A DNA stretch of 5,994 nucleotides from Microbacterium sp. (GCF_003248605.1 NZ_QFPF01000142.1:1-5994), one strand, 5' to 3'. Counted from the stretch's first letter, positions 1-5,286 are shown. Translations and numbers: made by a program. Notes: generated by a model from the letters alone, not told the origin.

Positions 1-618
1 CCGTCCGGGCGAGGCGCCCATGACGACCACCCGCGTCGCCATGTAGACGGCCTCGGCGATCGAGTGCGTCACGAACACACCCGTGAACCCCTCGTCGCGC
101 CACAGCGCCCGGACGTCGTCGTTCAGCTTCTCGCGGGTGAACTCATCGAGCGCGCCGAACGGCTCGTCGAAGAGGAACAGCGCGGGGTTGTTGACCAGCG
201 ACCGCGCGAGCGACGTGCGCATGCGCATGCCGCCCGAGAGCTGGTGGGGCAGATGTTTGGCGAAGGGCGCGAGGCCCACCATGTCGAGCGCGTGGGCGAC
301 GCGGCGCTCGATCTCGGGTCGGGGCAGGCGGTCGAGTTCGCCGAACAGGGCGACGTTGCGCTCCACACTCAGCCACGGGAGGAGCGTCGCATCCTGGAAG
401 ACGTAGCCGATGCGGTCGGTGTCGCTCGCGGTGCGCCCGGACGTGGCCGTGTCGAGACCCGATGCGAGGCGCAGCAGCGTCGACTTGCCGCATCCCGACG
501 GTCCCAGAAGGGAGACGAACTCGCCGGGTCGGATCGAGAGATCAACGCCGCCGAGCGCGACGGTTCCGTTGGGGAACCTCATCGCGACATCGGTGAAGTC
601 GAGCGTGGCGCCGGACAT
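1..618 (-). CDS. NitT/TauT-type ABC transporter ATP-binding protein (partial, C-terminus off the left edge)
   Basis: Cytoplasmic ATPase subunit that would power import by a nitrate/sulfonate/taurine-type ABC transporter. The first 206 residues are present (MSGATLDFTDVAMRFP...). Visible motifs: Walker A GPSGCGKST at residues 39-47, Q-loop Q75 in YVFQDATLLPW, signature LSGGM at 127-131, Walker B LFLFDEP at 147-153, D-loop GALD at 155-158 and switch H185 in VTHS. The ATG at 618 is preceded by AGGGAGGG (plus-strand 622-629), a good ribosome-binding site, which fixes the start. The family is usually about 250-270 residues, so roughly the last 50 are missing because the window ends. The segment between TSG and the Q-loop is about 7 residues shorter than in the second ATPase of this window. 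It lies 100 bp downstream of the XRE-cupin regulator on the same strand, with an inverted repeat in the gap. The ATPase call is sure; the substrate is unknown. Confidence 0.95.
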   Translation of the reverse strand, partial: MSGATLDFTDVAMRFPNGTVALGGVDLSIRPGEFVSLLGPSGCGKSTLLRLASGLDTATSGRTASDTDRIGYVFQDATLLPWLSVERNVALFGELDRLPRPEIERRVAHALDMVGLAPFAKHLPHQLSGGMRMRTSLARSLVNNPALFLFDEPFGALDEFTREKLNDDVRALWRDEGFTGVFVTHSIAEAVYMATRVVVMGASPGR

Positions 619-635
619 CGGCCCTCCCTGAGTGA

Positions 636-654
636 ATATTGACTAGATCAATAT
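636..654. promoter_or_regulatory. Perfect 7-5-7 inverted repeat, candidate operator
   Basis: ATATTGACTAGATCAATAT has 7-base arms (636-642 and 648-654) around a 5-base spacer. It is AT-rich in otherwise very GC-rich DNA and sits 18 bp upstream of the ATPase start, just upstream of its ribosome-binding site, where a minus-strand promoter would be expected. No convincing -35/-10 pair was found on the minus strand. A symmetric site of this size suits a dimeric repressor; the adjacent XRE-cupin regulator is the obvious candidate, but that link is inference. Confidence 0.5.
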
Positions 655-718
655 CCGCTGAGGATGTTTCGCGGGCGTTTCCCGATAGTTGCGGCGCCGT
701 GAAGGTGGGCGCGCTTAC

Positions 719-1360
719 CTAAATATGCTCGACGGTAATATTCTCGTCACTCGCCCGCGGTGCACTCGTGCCGGACTGCGTGACGAGCAGCCGGGCCGGC
801 CAGAGCCCGACGACGCGCCACCGGTGCGACACGCCTCCCGCGAAGTAGAGCGTGTCGCCGGGGCCGATGCGGTGGATGCCCTTCTCGGCGAGGTCGACCT
901 CGAGGTGCCCCGAAATGACGAAGATGAACTCCGCGCCGGGATGCTGGTAGTAATCCTCGAACTCGGTCACGTTCGTGACGAACTCGAGCGGATACATCTC
1001 GCGCTCGCCCACCACGAGAGCCTTCGCCTGCCCGTTCGACTGCGTGACCATCGAGCCCTGGTCGACGCGCACGAGGCTGACGGCGTCGTCGTCGATCTCG
1101 GCGGCCGAGCCCACTCCGCGCTCGCCGCCCGACAGCAGTGCGGGCGTCGTCGTGCCGAGCGCGGACGCCAGCCGGTGCAGCGACGGCATGCTCGGCCGGG
1201 CCCTGCCCCGCTCGATCTGGCTCAGAAACGGCTGCGACAGCTCGGTGCGCGCCGCGAGGGCGACCATGGTCAGCCCGCGCTCTTTGCGCAGTGCGGAGAT
1301 GCGCCGCCCGAGCTCGAGCGTCATCCGCGCCTCGGTCTCATCGCCGGGGGTCGCTGCCAT
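719..1360 (-). CDS. XRE-family transcriptional regulator with C-terminal cupin domain
   Basis: Predicted DNA-binding regulator of 213 residues. Residues about 16-70 form a helix-turn-helix of the XRE/Cro type (LGRRISALRKERGLTMVALA), with the recognition helix around SQPFLSQIERGR (42-53). Residues about 115-196 form a cupin barrel (YYQHPGAEFIFVISG, then GPGDTLYFAGGVSHRW) that would sense a small ligand; few of the usual cupin metal-binding histidines are seen. The architecture and length match the XRE-cupin family, which in other bacteria includes regulators of sulfur use (SutR/YdcN) and putrescine use (PuuR). The ATG at 1360 was chosen because a TAGGGT box lies 7 bases upstream and the reading frame further upstream (to 1576) is low-complexity Arg/Pro/Thr; an ATG at 1324 is an alternative. 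It probably controls the ATPase gene downstream and perhaps itself. Effector and targets are unknown. Confidence 0.9.
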   Translation of the reverse strand: MAATPGDETEARMTLELGRRISALRKERGLTMVALAARTELSQPFLSQIERGRARPSMPSLHRLASALGTTTPALLSGGERGVGSAAEIDDDAVSLVRVDQGSMVTQSNGQAKALVVGEREMYPLEFVTNVTEFEDYYQHPGAEFIFVISGHLEVDLAEKGIHRIGPGDTLYFAGGVSHRWRVVGLWPARLLVTQSGTSAPRASDENITVEHI

Positions 1361-1367
1361 GCGATTC

Positions 1368-1373
1368 ACCCTA
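1368..1373 (-). promoter_or_regulatory. Candidate -10 box of the regulator gene (leaderless)
   Basis: On the minus strand TAGGGT is followed by 7 bases and then the ATG of the XRE-cupin gene. This spacing puts transcription start at or next to the ATG, as in actinobacterial leaderless genes. No good -35 hexamer is visible. AGGGTG in the same place could instead act as a weak ribosome-binding site, so the reading is tentative. Confidence 0.4.
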
Positions 1374-1384
1374 GAGGTTGGCGC

Positions 1385-1433
1385 GGGTCGGGCTTGCGCG
1401 CGGGGTGGGGTCGGGGGTTGCGCCGCGTCGGGG
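1385..1433 (+). other. G-rich tract, possible G-quadruplex
   Basis: Plus-strand G runs occur at 1385-1387, 1390-1392, 1402-1405, 1407-1410, 1413-1417 and 1430-1433. Three adjacent runs (4, 4 and 5 G) are separated by only 1 and 2 bases, with a fourth run reachable across a 9-base loop. It lies just upstream of the regulator's proposed promoter, on that gene's template strand. It may simply be low-complexity GC-rich intergenic DNA. Confidence 0.35.
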
Positions 1434-1450
1434 TTCGTCGATCGCGACCT

Positions 1451-1495
1451 GGCACGAAATGTCGGGCGCACGCGGCGGTTTCGACCATTCGTGCC
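1451..1495. repeat. Imperfect inverted repeat in the divergent intergenic region
   Basis: GGCACGAA (1451-1458) is perfectly complementary to TTCGTGCC (1488-1495). Allowing one bulged base on each side, pairing extends by TG/CA and TCG/CGA, giving about 13 pairs around a 17-base loop. The region from 1361 to 1625 encodes no convincing gene, so this could be an operator pair, a hairpin or the trace of a palindromic element. Nothing in the sequence decides between these. Confidence 0.45.
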
Positions 1496-1565
1496 GACTC
1501 GCGGCCGCCGCCGTGTTGCGCGCGCCTGGCGGTCTGCGCGTCTGGGGTTGCGCCCACGGGAATCA

Positions 1566-1593
1566 CGCGAGTGCACGACACATCCGCGAGTGC
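1566..1593 (+). repeat. 9-bp direct repeat next to the antitoxin promoter
   Basis: CGCGAGTGC occurs at 1566-1574 and again at 1585-1593, a centre-to-centre distance of 19 bp (just under two helical turns). The second copy runs into the proposed -35 region of the antitoxin gene. Toxin-antitoxin operons are usually autorepressed by the antitoxin or complex binding repeated sites at the promoter, so these are plausible operator half-sites. Binding itself is inference. Confidence 0.4.
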
Positions 1594-1619
1594 CACCTGG
1601 TGCTATCGAGCGCTAGCCT
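1591..1619 (+). promoter_or_regulatory. Candidate promoter of the antitoxin-toxin operon (leaderless)
   Basis: TAGCCT at 1614-1619 fits the actinobacterial TANNNT -10 box and lies 6 bases before the GTG at 1626, so transcription would begin at about the start codon itself. A weak -35-like TGCCAC (1591-1596) is 17 bases upstream of the -10. No Shine-Dalgarno sequence precedes the GTG, which agrees with a leaderless transcript. Confidence 0.5.
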
Positions 1620-1625
1620 GGCGGC

Positions 1626-1895
1626 GTGAGCGAAGCGCGCGCCATCAGCCAGCGCGATCTGCGCACACGCTCGCGTGAGATCATGGACGCCGTCGAGCGC
1701 GGCGAGACATTCACGGTCACGCGTGACGGGCGCGGGATCGCAGAACTCGTGCCGCTGCGCCCGAAGCGCCAGTTCGTTCCGGCCGATAAGCTGCTCGGTC
1801 TGGGCCGAGGGCTCACCGTGATCGATGCCGATCGTCTGCGCGCCGACATCGATGAGCTGGCCGATCCGCTCGCGGACGACCCCTTTCCGCGCTGA
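1626..1895 (+). CDS. Type II toxin-antitoxin system antitoxin, Phd/YefM family
   Basis: Antitoxin of 89 residues expected to bind and neutralise the PIN-domain toxin encoded directly downstream and to repress their shared promoter. The N-terminal half shows the Phd/YefM fold pattern: ISQRDLRTRSREIMDAVERGE (7-27, slightly split by family variation), then the beta-strand segment TFTVTRDGRGIAELVPL. The C-terminal part is acidic (DADRLRADIDELADPLADD), typical of the toxin-binding tail. The GTG at 1626 has no ribosome-binding site but sits 6 bases after a TAGCCT -10 box, supporting a leaderless start. The stop at 1893-1895 is 22 bases before the toxin's GTG. The reading frame is intact although the partner is broken. 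Family assignment is firm; activity is inferred. Confidence 0.88.
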   Translation: MSEARAISQRDLRTRSREIMDAVERGETFTVTRDGRGIAELVPLRPKRQFVPADKLLGLGRGLTVIDADRLRADIDELADPLADDPFPR

Positions 1896-1917
1896 ACCTG
1901 GTCGCCCACTGCGTGGG

Positions 1918-2311
1918 GTGCTCGATACCAACGTCGTGATCCACTGGCCGCTGCTCGACCTCTCGGATCTGCCGCGAGAGGCGGCGATCACTGCGGTCAC
2001 CCTCGCGGAACTGGCTGCCGGTGTGCACGCTGCACGCACCGATCGCGACCGGGCTCAGCGGCTGGACCTGCTGCAGCGAGTCGAGAGCGCATTCGATCCG
2101 TTGCCGTTCGATTCGGCGGCCGCTCGCGCCTATGGGCGCATCGCATCCGCCGTGGGATCGGCCGGCCGGCCGTTCGCCTCGCGCTCGCCTCGCCGACCAG
2201 ATGATCGCGGCCATCGCTGCCTCGCGGGGACTTGCGCTGTACACGACGAATGTCGGGGACTTCGTCGGGCTCGACGATGTGGTCACCGTGGTGCCGGTCC
2301 AGCGGCCGTAG
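1918..2311 (+). pseudogene. VapC-like PIN-domain toxin, frameshifted
   Basis: Remnant or mis-sequenced gene for a PIN-domain ribonuclease toxin. From the GTG at 1918 the first part reads VLDTNVVIHWPLLDLSDLP... with the first catalytic Asp (residue 3) and Glu31 in VTLAEL. After AYGRIASAVGSAGR the frame changes: the C-terminal part (LADQMIAAIAASRG, then YTTNVGDFVGLDD) lies in the next frame and ends at TAG 2309-2311. The break falls in three tandem GGCC units at 2160-2171. Removing one unit restores a continuous 129-residue protein reading GSAGRSPRARLADQM, normal VapC length, with the later Asp residues at about 92 and 113. As given, translation continues out of frame to a stop at 2347-2349, losing those acidic residues and so presumably nuclease activity. 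It may be a real mutation or a sequencing error. Confidence 0.88.
2160..2171 (+). repeat. Tandem GGCC x3, site of the toxin frameshift
   Basis: Three consecutive GGCC tetramers. Two copies would keep the PIN-toxin reading frame open; the third adds 4 bases and shifts it by +1. Slipped-strand gain of one unit is the simplest explanation. An extremely GC-rich short repeat is also a typical place for a read or consensus error. Confidence 0.8.
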
Positions 2312-2368
2312 GCGCGGCGGTGCGTGGCCAGCCCACCCGGCGGAACTGATGAGTCCGCACGACTGCAC

Positions 2369-2453
2369 ACGGCGTAACTCGATTCGTACTCATGTATTTC
2401 CGGGGCGCAGCGCCCCGGCATCCGCCGCTGGCAACGGCGTAACGTCCGCGGAC
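2369..2453 (+). repeat. 10-bp direct repeat plus adjoining 10-bp palindrome
   Basis: ACGGCGTAAC occurs at 2369-2378 and 2434-2443, with starts 65 bp apart (about six helical turns). The second copy is directly followed by the perfect palindrome GTCCGCGGAC (2444-2453). All three lie in the 241-bp gap between the toxin pseudogene and the binding-protein gene, upstream of the structured leader, where operator and promoter sites for the transporter operon would be expected. No confident -35/-10 pair was found. A regulatory role is inference. Confidence 0.4.
2400..2418. terminator. GC-rich hairpin, possible terminator after the toxin gene
   Basis: CCGGGGCG (2400-2407) and CGCCCCGG (2411-2418) form a perfect 8-bp stem with the 3-base loop CAG, 89 bases after the toxin stop. 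There is no T-tract on either strand, so it would be a U-less terminator of the kind proposed in high-GC bacteria, or a symmetric binding site for the operon that follows. Confidence 0.4.
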
Positions 2454-2478
2454 ATCCGGCGCAACTTCGCAGCGCGGT

Positions 2479-2543
2479 GAGGTGCGTACGTTCTCCAGTC
2501 ATCGACGTGATCGCCCACCTCGGGCGACGATCTGGAGAAGGGA
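2479..2543 (+). promoter_or_regulatory. Structured leader that can sequester the ribosome-binding site of the binding-protein gene
   Basis: TTCTCCAG (2491-2498) pairs perfectly with CTGGAGAA (2532-2539). Inside it ATCG (2501-2504) pairs with CGAT (2528-2531), and TCGCCC (2511-2516) with GGGCGA (2522-2527), leaving the 5-base loop ACCTC (2517-2521). That is 18 pairs, with bulges on the left side only. The right arm includes GGAGAA of the Shine-Dalgarno stretch GGAGAAGGG (2534-2542) that serves the ATG at 2553, so the fold would hide the ribosome-binding site. All five loop bases are also complementary to GAGGT at 2479-2483, allowing a pseudoknot or an alternative fold. The pairing is read directly; translational control is inference. 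It does not match a riboswitch class I can name. Confidence 0.5.
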
Positions 2544-2552
2544 CGAGCCCAC

Positions 2553-3671
2553 ATGATGGCTCTCAATGCGGCGCGCGGGACGAAGGCGGCCGTGATCGCG
2601 GTTGCTGCAGCAGTAGCCCTGGCGGGGTGCGCGACCACTGAAGCGGGATCAACGGTCGAGTCCGCGGCGACCTGCGCCGAGACGACGCCGGCGCACCTCG
2701 TGATCGGCACGGCCGATCTCGACGTCTCCTATATCCCCTACGGGATCCTCGCCGAAGAACTCGGCTACTTCGATGAAGAGTGCATCGACATGACGATCGA
2801 TGCTGCCGCTGATGGCCTGATGCAGAGTCTCACCACCGGACAGGTCGACTTCATCATGTCGTCCCCGTCAGAGCCGCTCTTCACCGGCAACGGCGAACCG
2901 ATCGGCACGAAGATCATCTACAACCTCATTCCGGACCTCAACATCAGCATGGCTGTCATGGAAGATTCGTCGGCCACGTCGGTCGGCGACCTCGAGGGTG
3001 CTGTCATCGGAACCTGGGGTCTCGGCCCGTATGCCGACGCGTACGCCTCTCGTTCGCTCGAGCCCTTCGGGCTCGGCCTCGATGACATCACCTTCATCGA
3101 GACCGGCTACGGCACCACACCCATGCAGGCGCTCGAGTCGGGCGAGGTGGATGCAGTGCTCTACTGGCCAGGTCTTTACACTGCTTGGGAGCTAGCCGGG
3201 TACGATCTGCGCGTGCTCGAGGGCACCGAGTGGTCAGCCACGATGGACGGCATCGGCATCATGACCAGCGACGAGATCGTCGCCGACGACCCCGAACTGG
3301 TCGAAGGATTCTCTCGCGCCCTTGCCAAATCGGCGGTCTATCTGAAGCGCTACCCAGAGAGCGCTGTCCGCATGTTCTGGGAAGCGTATCCCGAGCGTGC
3401 GCCGCTGCCCGGTGAGGACGAGGCCGCGGCGATGGGTGCGGACCTCGCCATCCTGCAAACCACCCTCGACACAATGCGCGTCACCGAGCGTGAAGAGGAC
3501 GCCATGTGGGGCGAGCAGACCGCGGAGCGGTGGCAGAACCAGATCGACTACTTCGTGGAGACAGGCATGATCGTGCCGACCGACGAGGTCTTGCCCGAGT
3601 CGTTCTTCACCGCCGATCACATCGCGGCGGCCAACGACTTCGACCACGACTCCATCACGGAGCAGCCGTGA
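2553..3671 (+). CDS. ABC transporter substrate-binding lipoprotein, NMT1/SsuA/TauA type
   Basis: Extracytoplasmic binding protein of 372 residues that would capture the substrate and deliver it to the membrane importer encoded downstream. The N-terminus is a lipoprotein signal: Arg8 and Lys11, a hydrophobic stretch 12-24, and lipobox LAGC with Cys26 as the lipidated residue. The mature part follows the NMT1/THI5-like pattern of nitrate/sulfonate/taurine binding proteins: LVIGTADLDVSYIPYGILAEELGYF (49-73, given here only as a landmark), LTTGQVDFIMSSP (93-105), then ALESGEVDAVLYWPGLYTAW (193-212) and the helical C-terminal region with RALAKSAVYLKRYPESA. Cys41 and Cys77 could form a disulfide. 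ATG 2553 is preceded by GGAGAAGGG at 2534-2542; ATG 2556 is an alternative. The stop overlaps the GTG of the ATPase gene by GTGA, indicating coupled translation. The family is firm; the ligand is unknown. Confidence 0.93.
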   Translation: MMALNAARGTKAAVIAVAAAVALAGCATTEAGSTVESAATCAETTPAHLVIGTADLDVSYIPYGILAEELGYFDEECIDMTIDAAADGLMQSLTTGQVDFIMSSPSEPLFTGNGEPIGTKIIYNLIPDLNISMAVMEDSSATSVGDLEGAVIGTWGLGPYADAYASRSLEPFGLGLDDITFIETGYGTTPMQALESGEVDAVLYWPGLYTAWELAGYDLRVLEGTEWSATMDGIGIMTSDEIVADDPELVEGFSRALAKSAVYLKRYPESAVRMFWEAYPERAPLPGEDEAAAMGADLAILQTTLDTMRVTEREEDAMWGEQTAERWQNQIDYFVETGMIVPTDEVLPESFFTADHIAAANDFDHDSITEQP

Positions 3672-4465
3672 GCCTGACGCTGGACCCGCGCACGGAAACC
3701 TTCGAGGGATCGATCGCTCTCCGCGATGTCTCGATGGAGTTCCAGACCCGCGACCGCCATACGATTCGTGCCGTCGACACCACTTCACTGACGATCCCGA
3801 GTGGGCAGTTCATATCGGTTCTCGGGCCCTCCGGCTGCGGCAAGTCCACGTTGCTTCGCATGATCGCCGGTCTCACCGCCCCCACTTCCGGGTCGGTCGA
3901 GATCGGCGGCGAAGCGGTCGCTGGTCCCAGCCGGAAGGTCGGGATCGCTTTCCAGACTCCTTCGCTGCTCGAGTGGTACACCGTCACCGAGAACATCGCC
4001 CTGCCCGCTCGGATGGGACGGCGGCGAGTCGACAAGCGAGACGTCGAGCGGAGGGTCGAGGAGCTTCTGACCATCGTCAACCTCACGGCTCTCGGTGGAA
4101 AATACCCCAGCGAACTGTCGGGCGGAATGAGACAGCGCGTCGCCATTGCGCGCTCCCTGATCACTGACCCGGCAGTCATCCTCATGGATGAACCATTCGG
4201 AGCTCTCGACGCCATCACACGCGAACACATGCACGACGAACTGCTCGCGATCTGGCGGCAGTCCGGCGCGACCGTTCTGTTCATCACCCACGACATCGCC
4301 GAAGCGGTCTACCTGTCCGATCGCATCGTCGTCATGTCGCCACGGCCAGGCAGGATCGTCGCCGACGTCGCGAACGAGCTTCCTCGCCCGCGCGGAACCG
4401 CAACCCGCTCCCTGCCGGAATTCACCCGGCTGACGAGTGAGCTGCGCGTTCACATCAACCACTGA
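3668..4465 (+). CDS. NitT/TauT-type ABC transporter ATP-binding protein
   Basis: Cytoplasmic ATPase of 265 residues, the full usual length, energising import together with the binding protein before it and the permease after it. Motifs: Walker A GPSGCGKST at 53-61, Q-loop Q96 in AFQTPSLLEW, signature LSGGMRQ at 150-156, Walker B VILMDEP at 170-176, D-loop GALD at 178-181, switch His208 in ITHDIAEAVYLSDRI. All catalytic elements are intact. The start is GTG 3668, overlapping the TGA of the binding-protein gene (GTGA) and preceded by GGAG at 3659-3662. The open frame extends further upstream to 3506, but that part is out of frame with the binding-protein coding sequence it overlaps. The ATG of the permease gene follows 19 bases after the stop. 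It resembles the minus-strand ATPase at the left edge, but the two differ in many places, so they belong to separate transporters. Confidence 0.95.
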   Translation: MSLTLDPRTETFEGSIALRDVSMEFQTRDRHTIRAVDTTSLTIPSGQFISVLGPSGCGKSTLLRMIAGLTAPTSGSVEIGGEAVAGPSRKVGIAFQTPSLLEWYTVTENIALPARMGRRRVDKRDVERRVEELLTIVNLTALGGKYPSELSGGMRQRVAIARSLITDPAVILMDEPFGALDAITREHMHDELLAIWRQSGATVLFITHDIAEAVYLSDRIVVMSPRPGRIVADVANELPRPRGTATRSLPEFTRLTSELRVHINH

Positions 4466-4484
4466 ACCGAGAAGGAAGATCGTC

Positions 4485-5259
4485 ATGGCAGAGGTTCTGA
4501 CATCCGGGGTCACCCCGGGACGCACCTTCGCAAGCTCGTCCAAGACGGCCGCGCGCACCTCGGTGTCGGTGCTGCGGCGCATCGCAGCGATCCTGGCGTA
4601 CATCATCGTCGGCCTTTTGATCTGGCAAGGATTCATCGTCGCCTTCGACGTTGACCCGCTTGTCGTACCTGGGCCGATACCCGTCATCGAGTCGCTCGCC
4701 ATGCAGCTCACCTCGCCGGTGATCTGGGCGGCAACGTGGGTCACGTTTCAGGAGGCGATCTTCGGCTTCGGGATCGGCGCAGCCGTCGGCATCCTCATCG
4801 CGATCGTGCTATCCGAGTCGCGGCTGCTCTACAAGCTGATCAATCCGTACATCGTCGCGTTTCAAGCCATCCCCAAGGTCGCTCTAACGCCGCTGTTCAT
4901 CGTCTGGTTCGGCTTCGGCATCTGGTCGAAGGTGGTGCTCATCGCCACCTTCACCTTCTTCCCGGTGATGGTGAACATGTATCAGGGCCTGCGCAGCACC
5001 TCGAACGAGGAGGAGGAGCTGATGCGGGTCTCGCATGCAACGCGGTGGCAGCGCTTTCGGCATCTGCGTCTGTATCGCTCGCTGCCTTACCTCTTCGCCG
5101 CCTCTCGGCACTCTCGTGCAGATGTACACCTCGACCTACAACATGGCCGGCCTGTTCGGAATCATCACCCTCCTGTCGTTGTTCGGCGTGGTCTTCGACC
5201 TTGTCGTCAAAGGCACGGCTCGGGTGGTCCTGCGGTGGAATCGCCGCGGAGAACACTGA
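4485..5259 (+). pseudogene. ABC transporter permease, NitT/TauT (SsuC/TauC) type, with internal deletion and frameshift
   Basis: Inner-membrane channel subunit partner of the binding protein and ATPase upstream. ATG 4485 follows GAAGGAAGA at 4471-4479. Frame one gives about 206 residues: TM segments near 31-54, 87-110, 121-142 and 148-166, then the cytoplasmic EAA loop (EELMRVSHATRWQRFRHLRL, 178-197) ending in SLPYLFAA. At about 5100-5106 the family pattern breaks. The terminal part LGTLVQMYTSTYNMAGLFG... to VVLRWNRRGEH lies in another frame and stops at 5257-5259. Compared with SsuC-type permeases, the roughly 23 residues normally between LPYLFAA and LGTLVQM (a membrane helix plus loop) are missing, so about 68-71 bases appear lost with a change of frame. 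The frame-one product runs out of frame to a stop at 5504, past the start of the next gene. The transporter would be non-functional unless this is an assembly fault. Confidence 0.85.
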
Positions 5260-5286
5260 CACCCCCGAAGAACGGAACCACGATAG

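Noticed and set aside
64..642. A 192-codon plus-strand open frame across the left edge
   Set aside because: It is antisense to the ABC ATPase, whose Walker, signature and switch motifs are unmistakable on the minus strand; the plus-strand product is Arg/Glu-rich with no recognisable fold.
703..720. Small stem AGGTGGG/CTTACCT after the regulator stop as a terminator
   Set aside because: Two of its seven pairs are G-T on the plus strand only; on the transcribed minus strand they become A-C mismatches, and no T-tract follows.
1361..1576. N-terminal extension of the XRE-cupin regulator
   Set aside because: The frame stays open upstream, but the extra 72 residues are low-complexity Arg/Pro/Thr and no family member carries such a leader; ATG 1360 gives the normal length.
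689..1678. A 329-codon plus-strand open frame
   Set aside because: It runs antisense over the XRE-cupin gene and across the divergent promoter; long spurious frames are common in GC-rich DNA.
2347..2375. CTGATGAG resembling a hammerhead ribozyme core
   Set aside because: The required GAAA segment and flanking stems are absent nearby.
2420..2460. GGCAAC next to GC stems as part of a SAM-type riboswitch
   Set aside because: Only this short motif matches; the other conserved SAM-I/SAM-IV core segments are not present around it.
2349..2480. A 43-codon small frame in the gap before the binding-protein gene
   Set aside because: It crosses the GC hairpin and repeats, has no ribosome-binding site and no recognisable sequence.
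3506..3667. N-terminal extension of the second ABC ATPase
   Set aside because: This stretch codes for the end of the binding protein in another frame, and the GTGA overlap at 3668 is the natural start.
3785..4744. A 319-codon minus-strand open frame
   Set aside because: It is antisense to the intact ATPase and the start of the permease and shows no domain.
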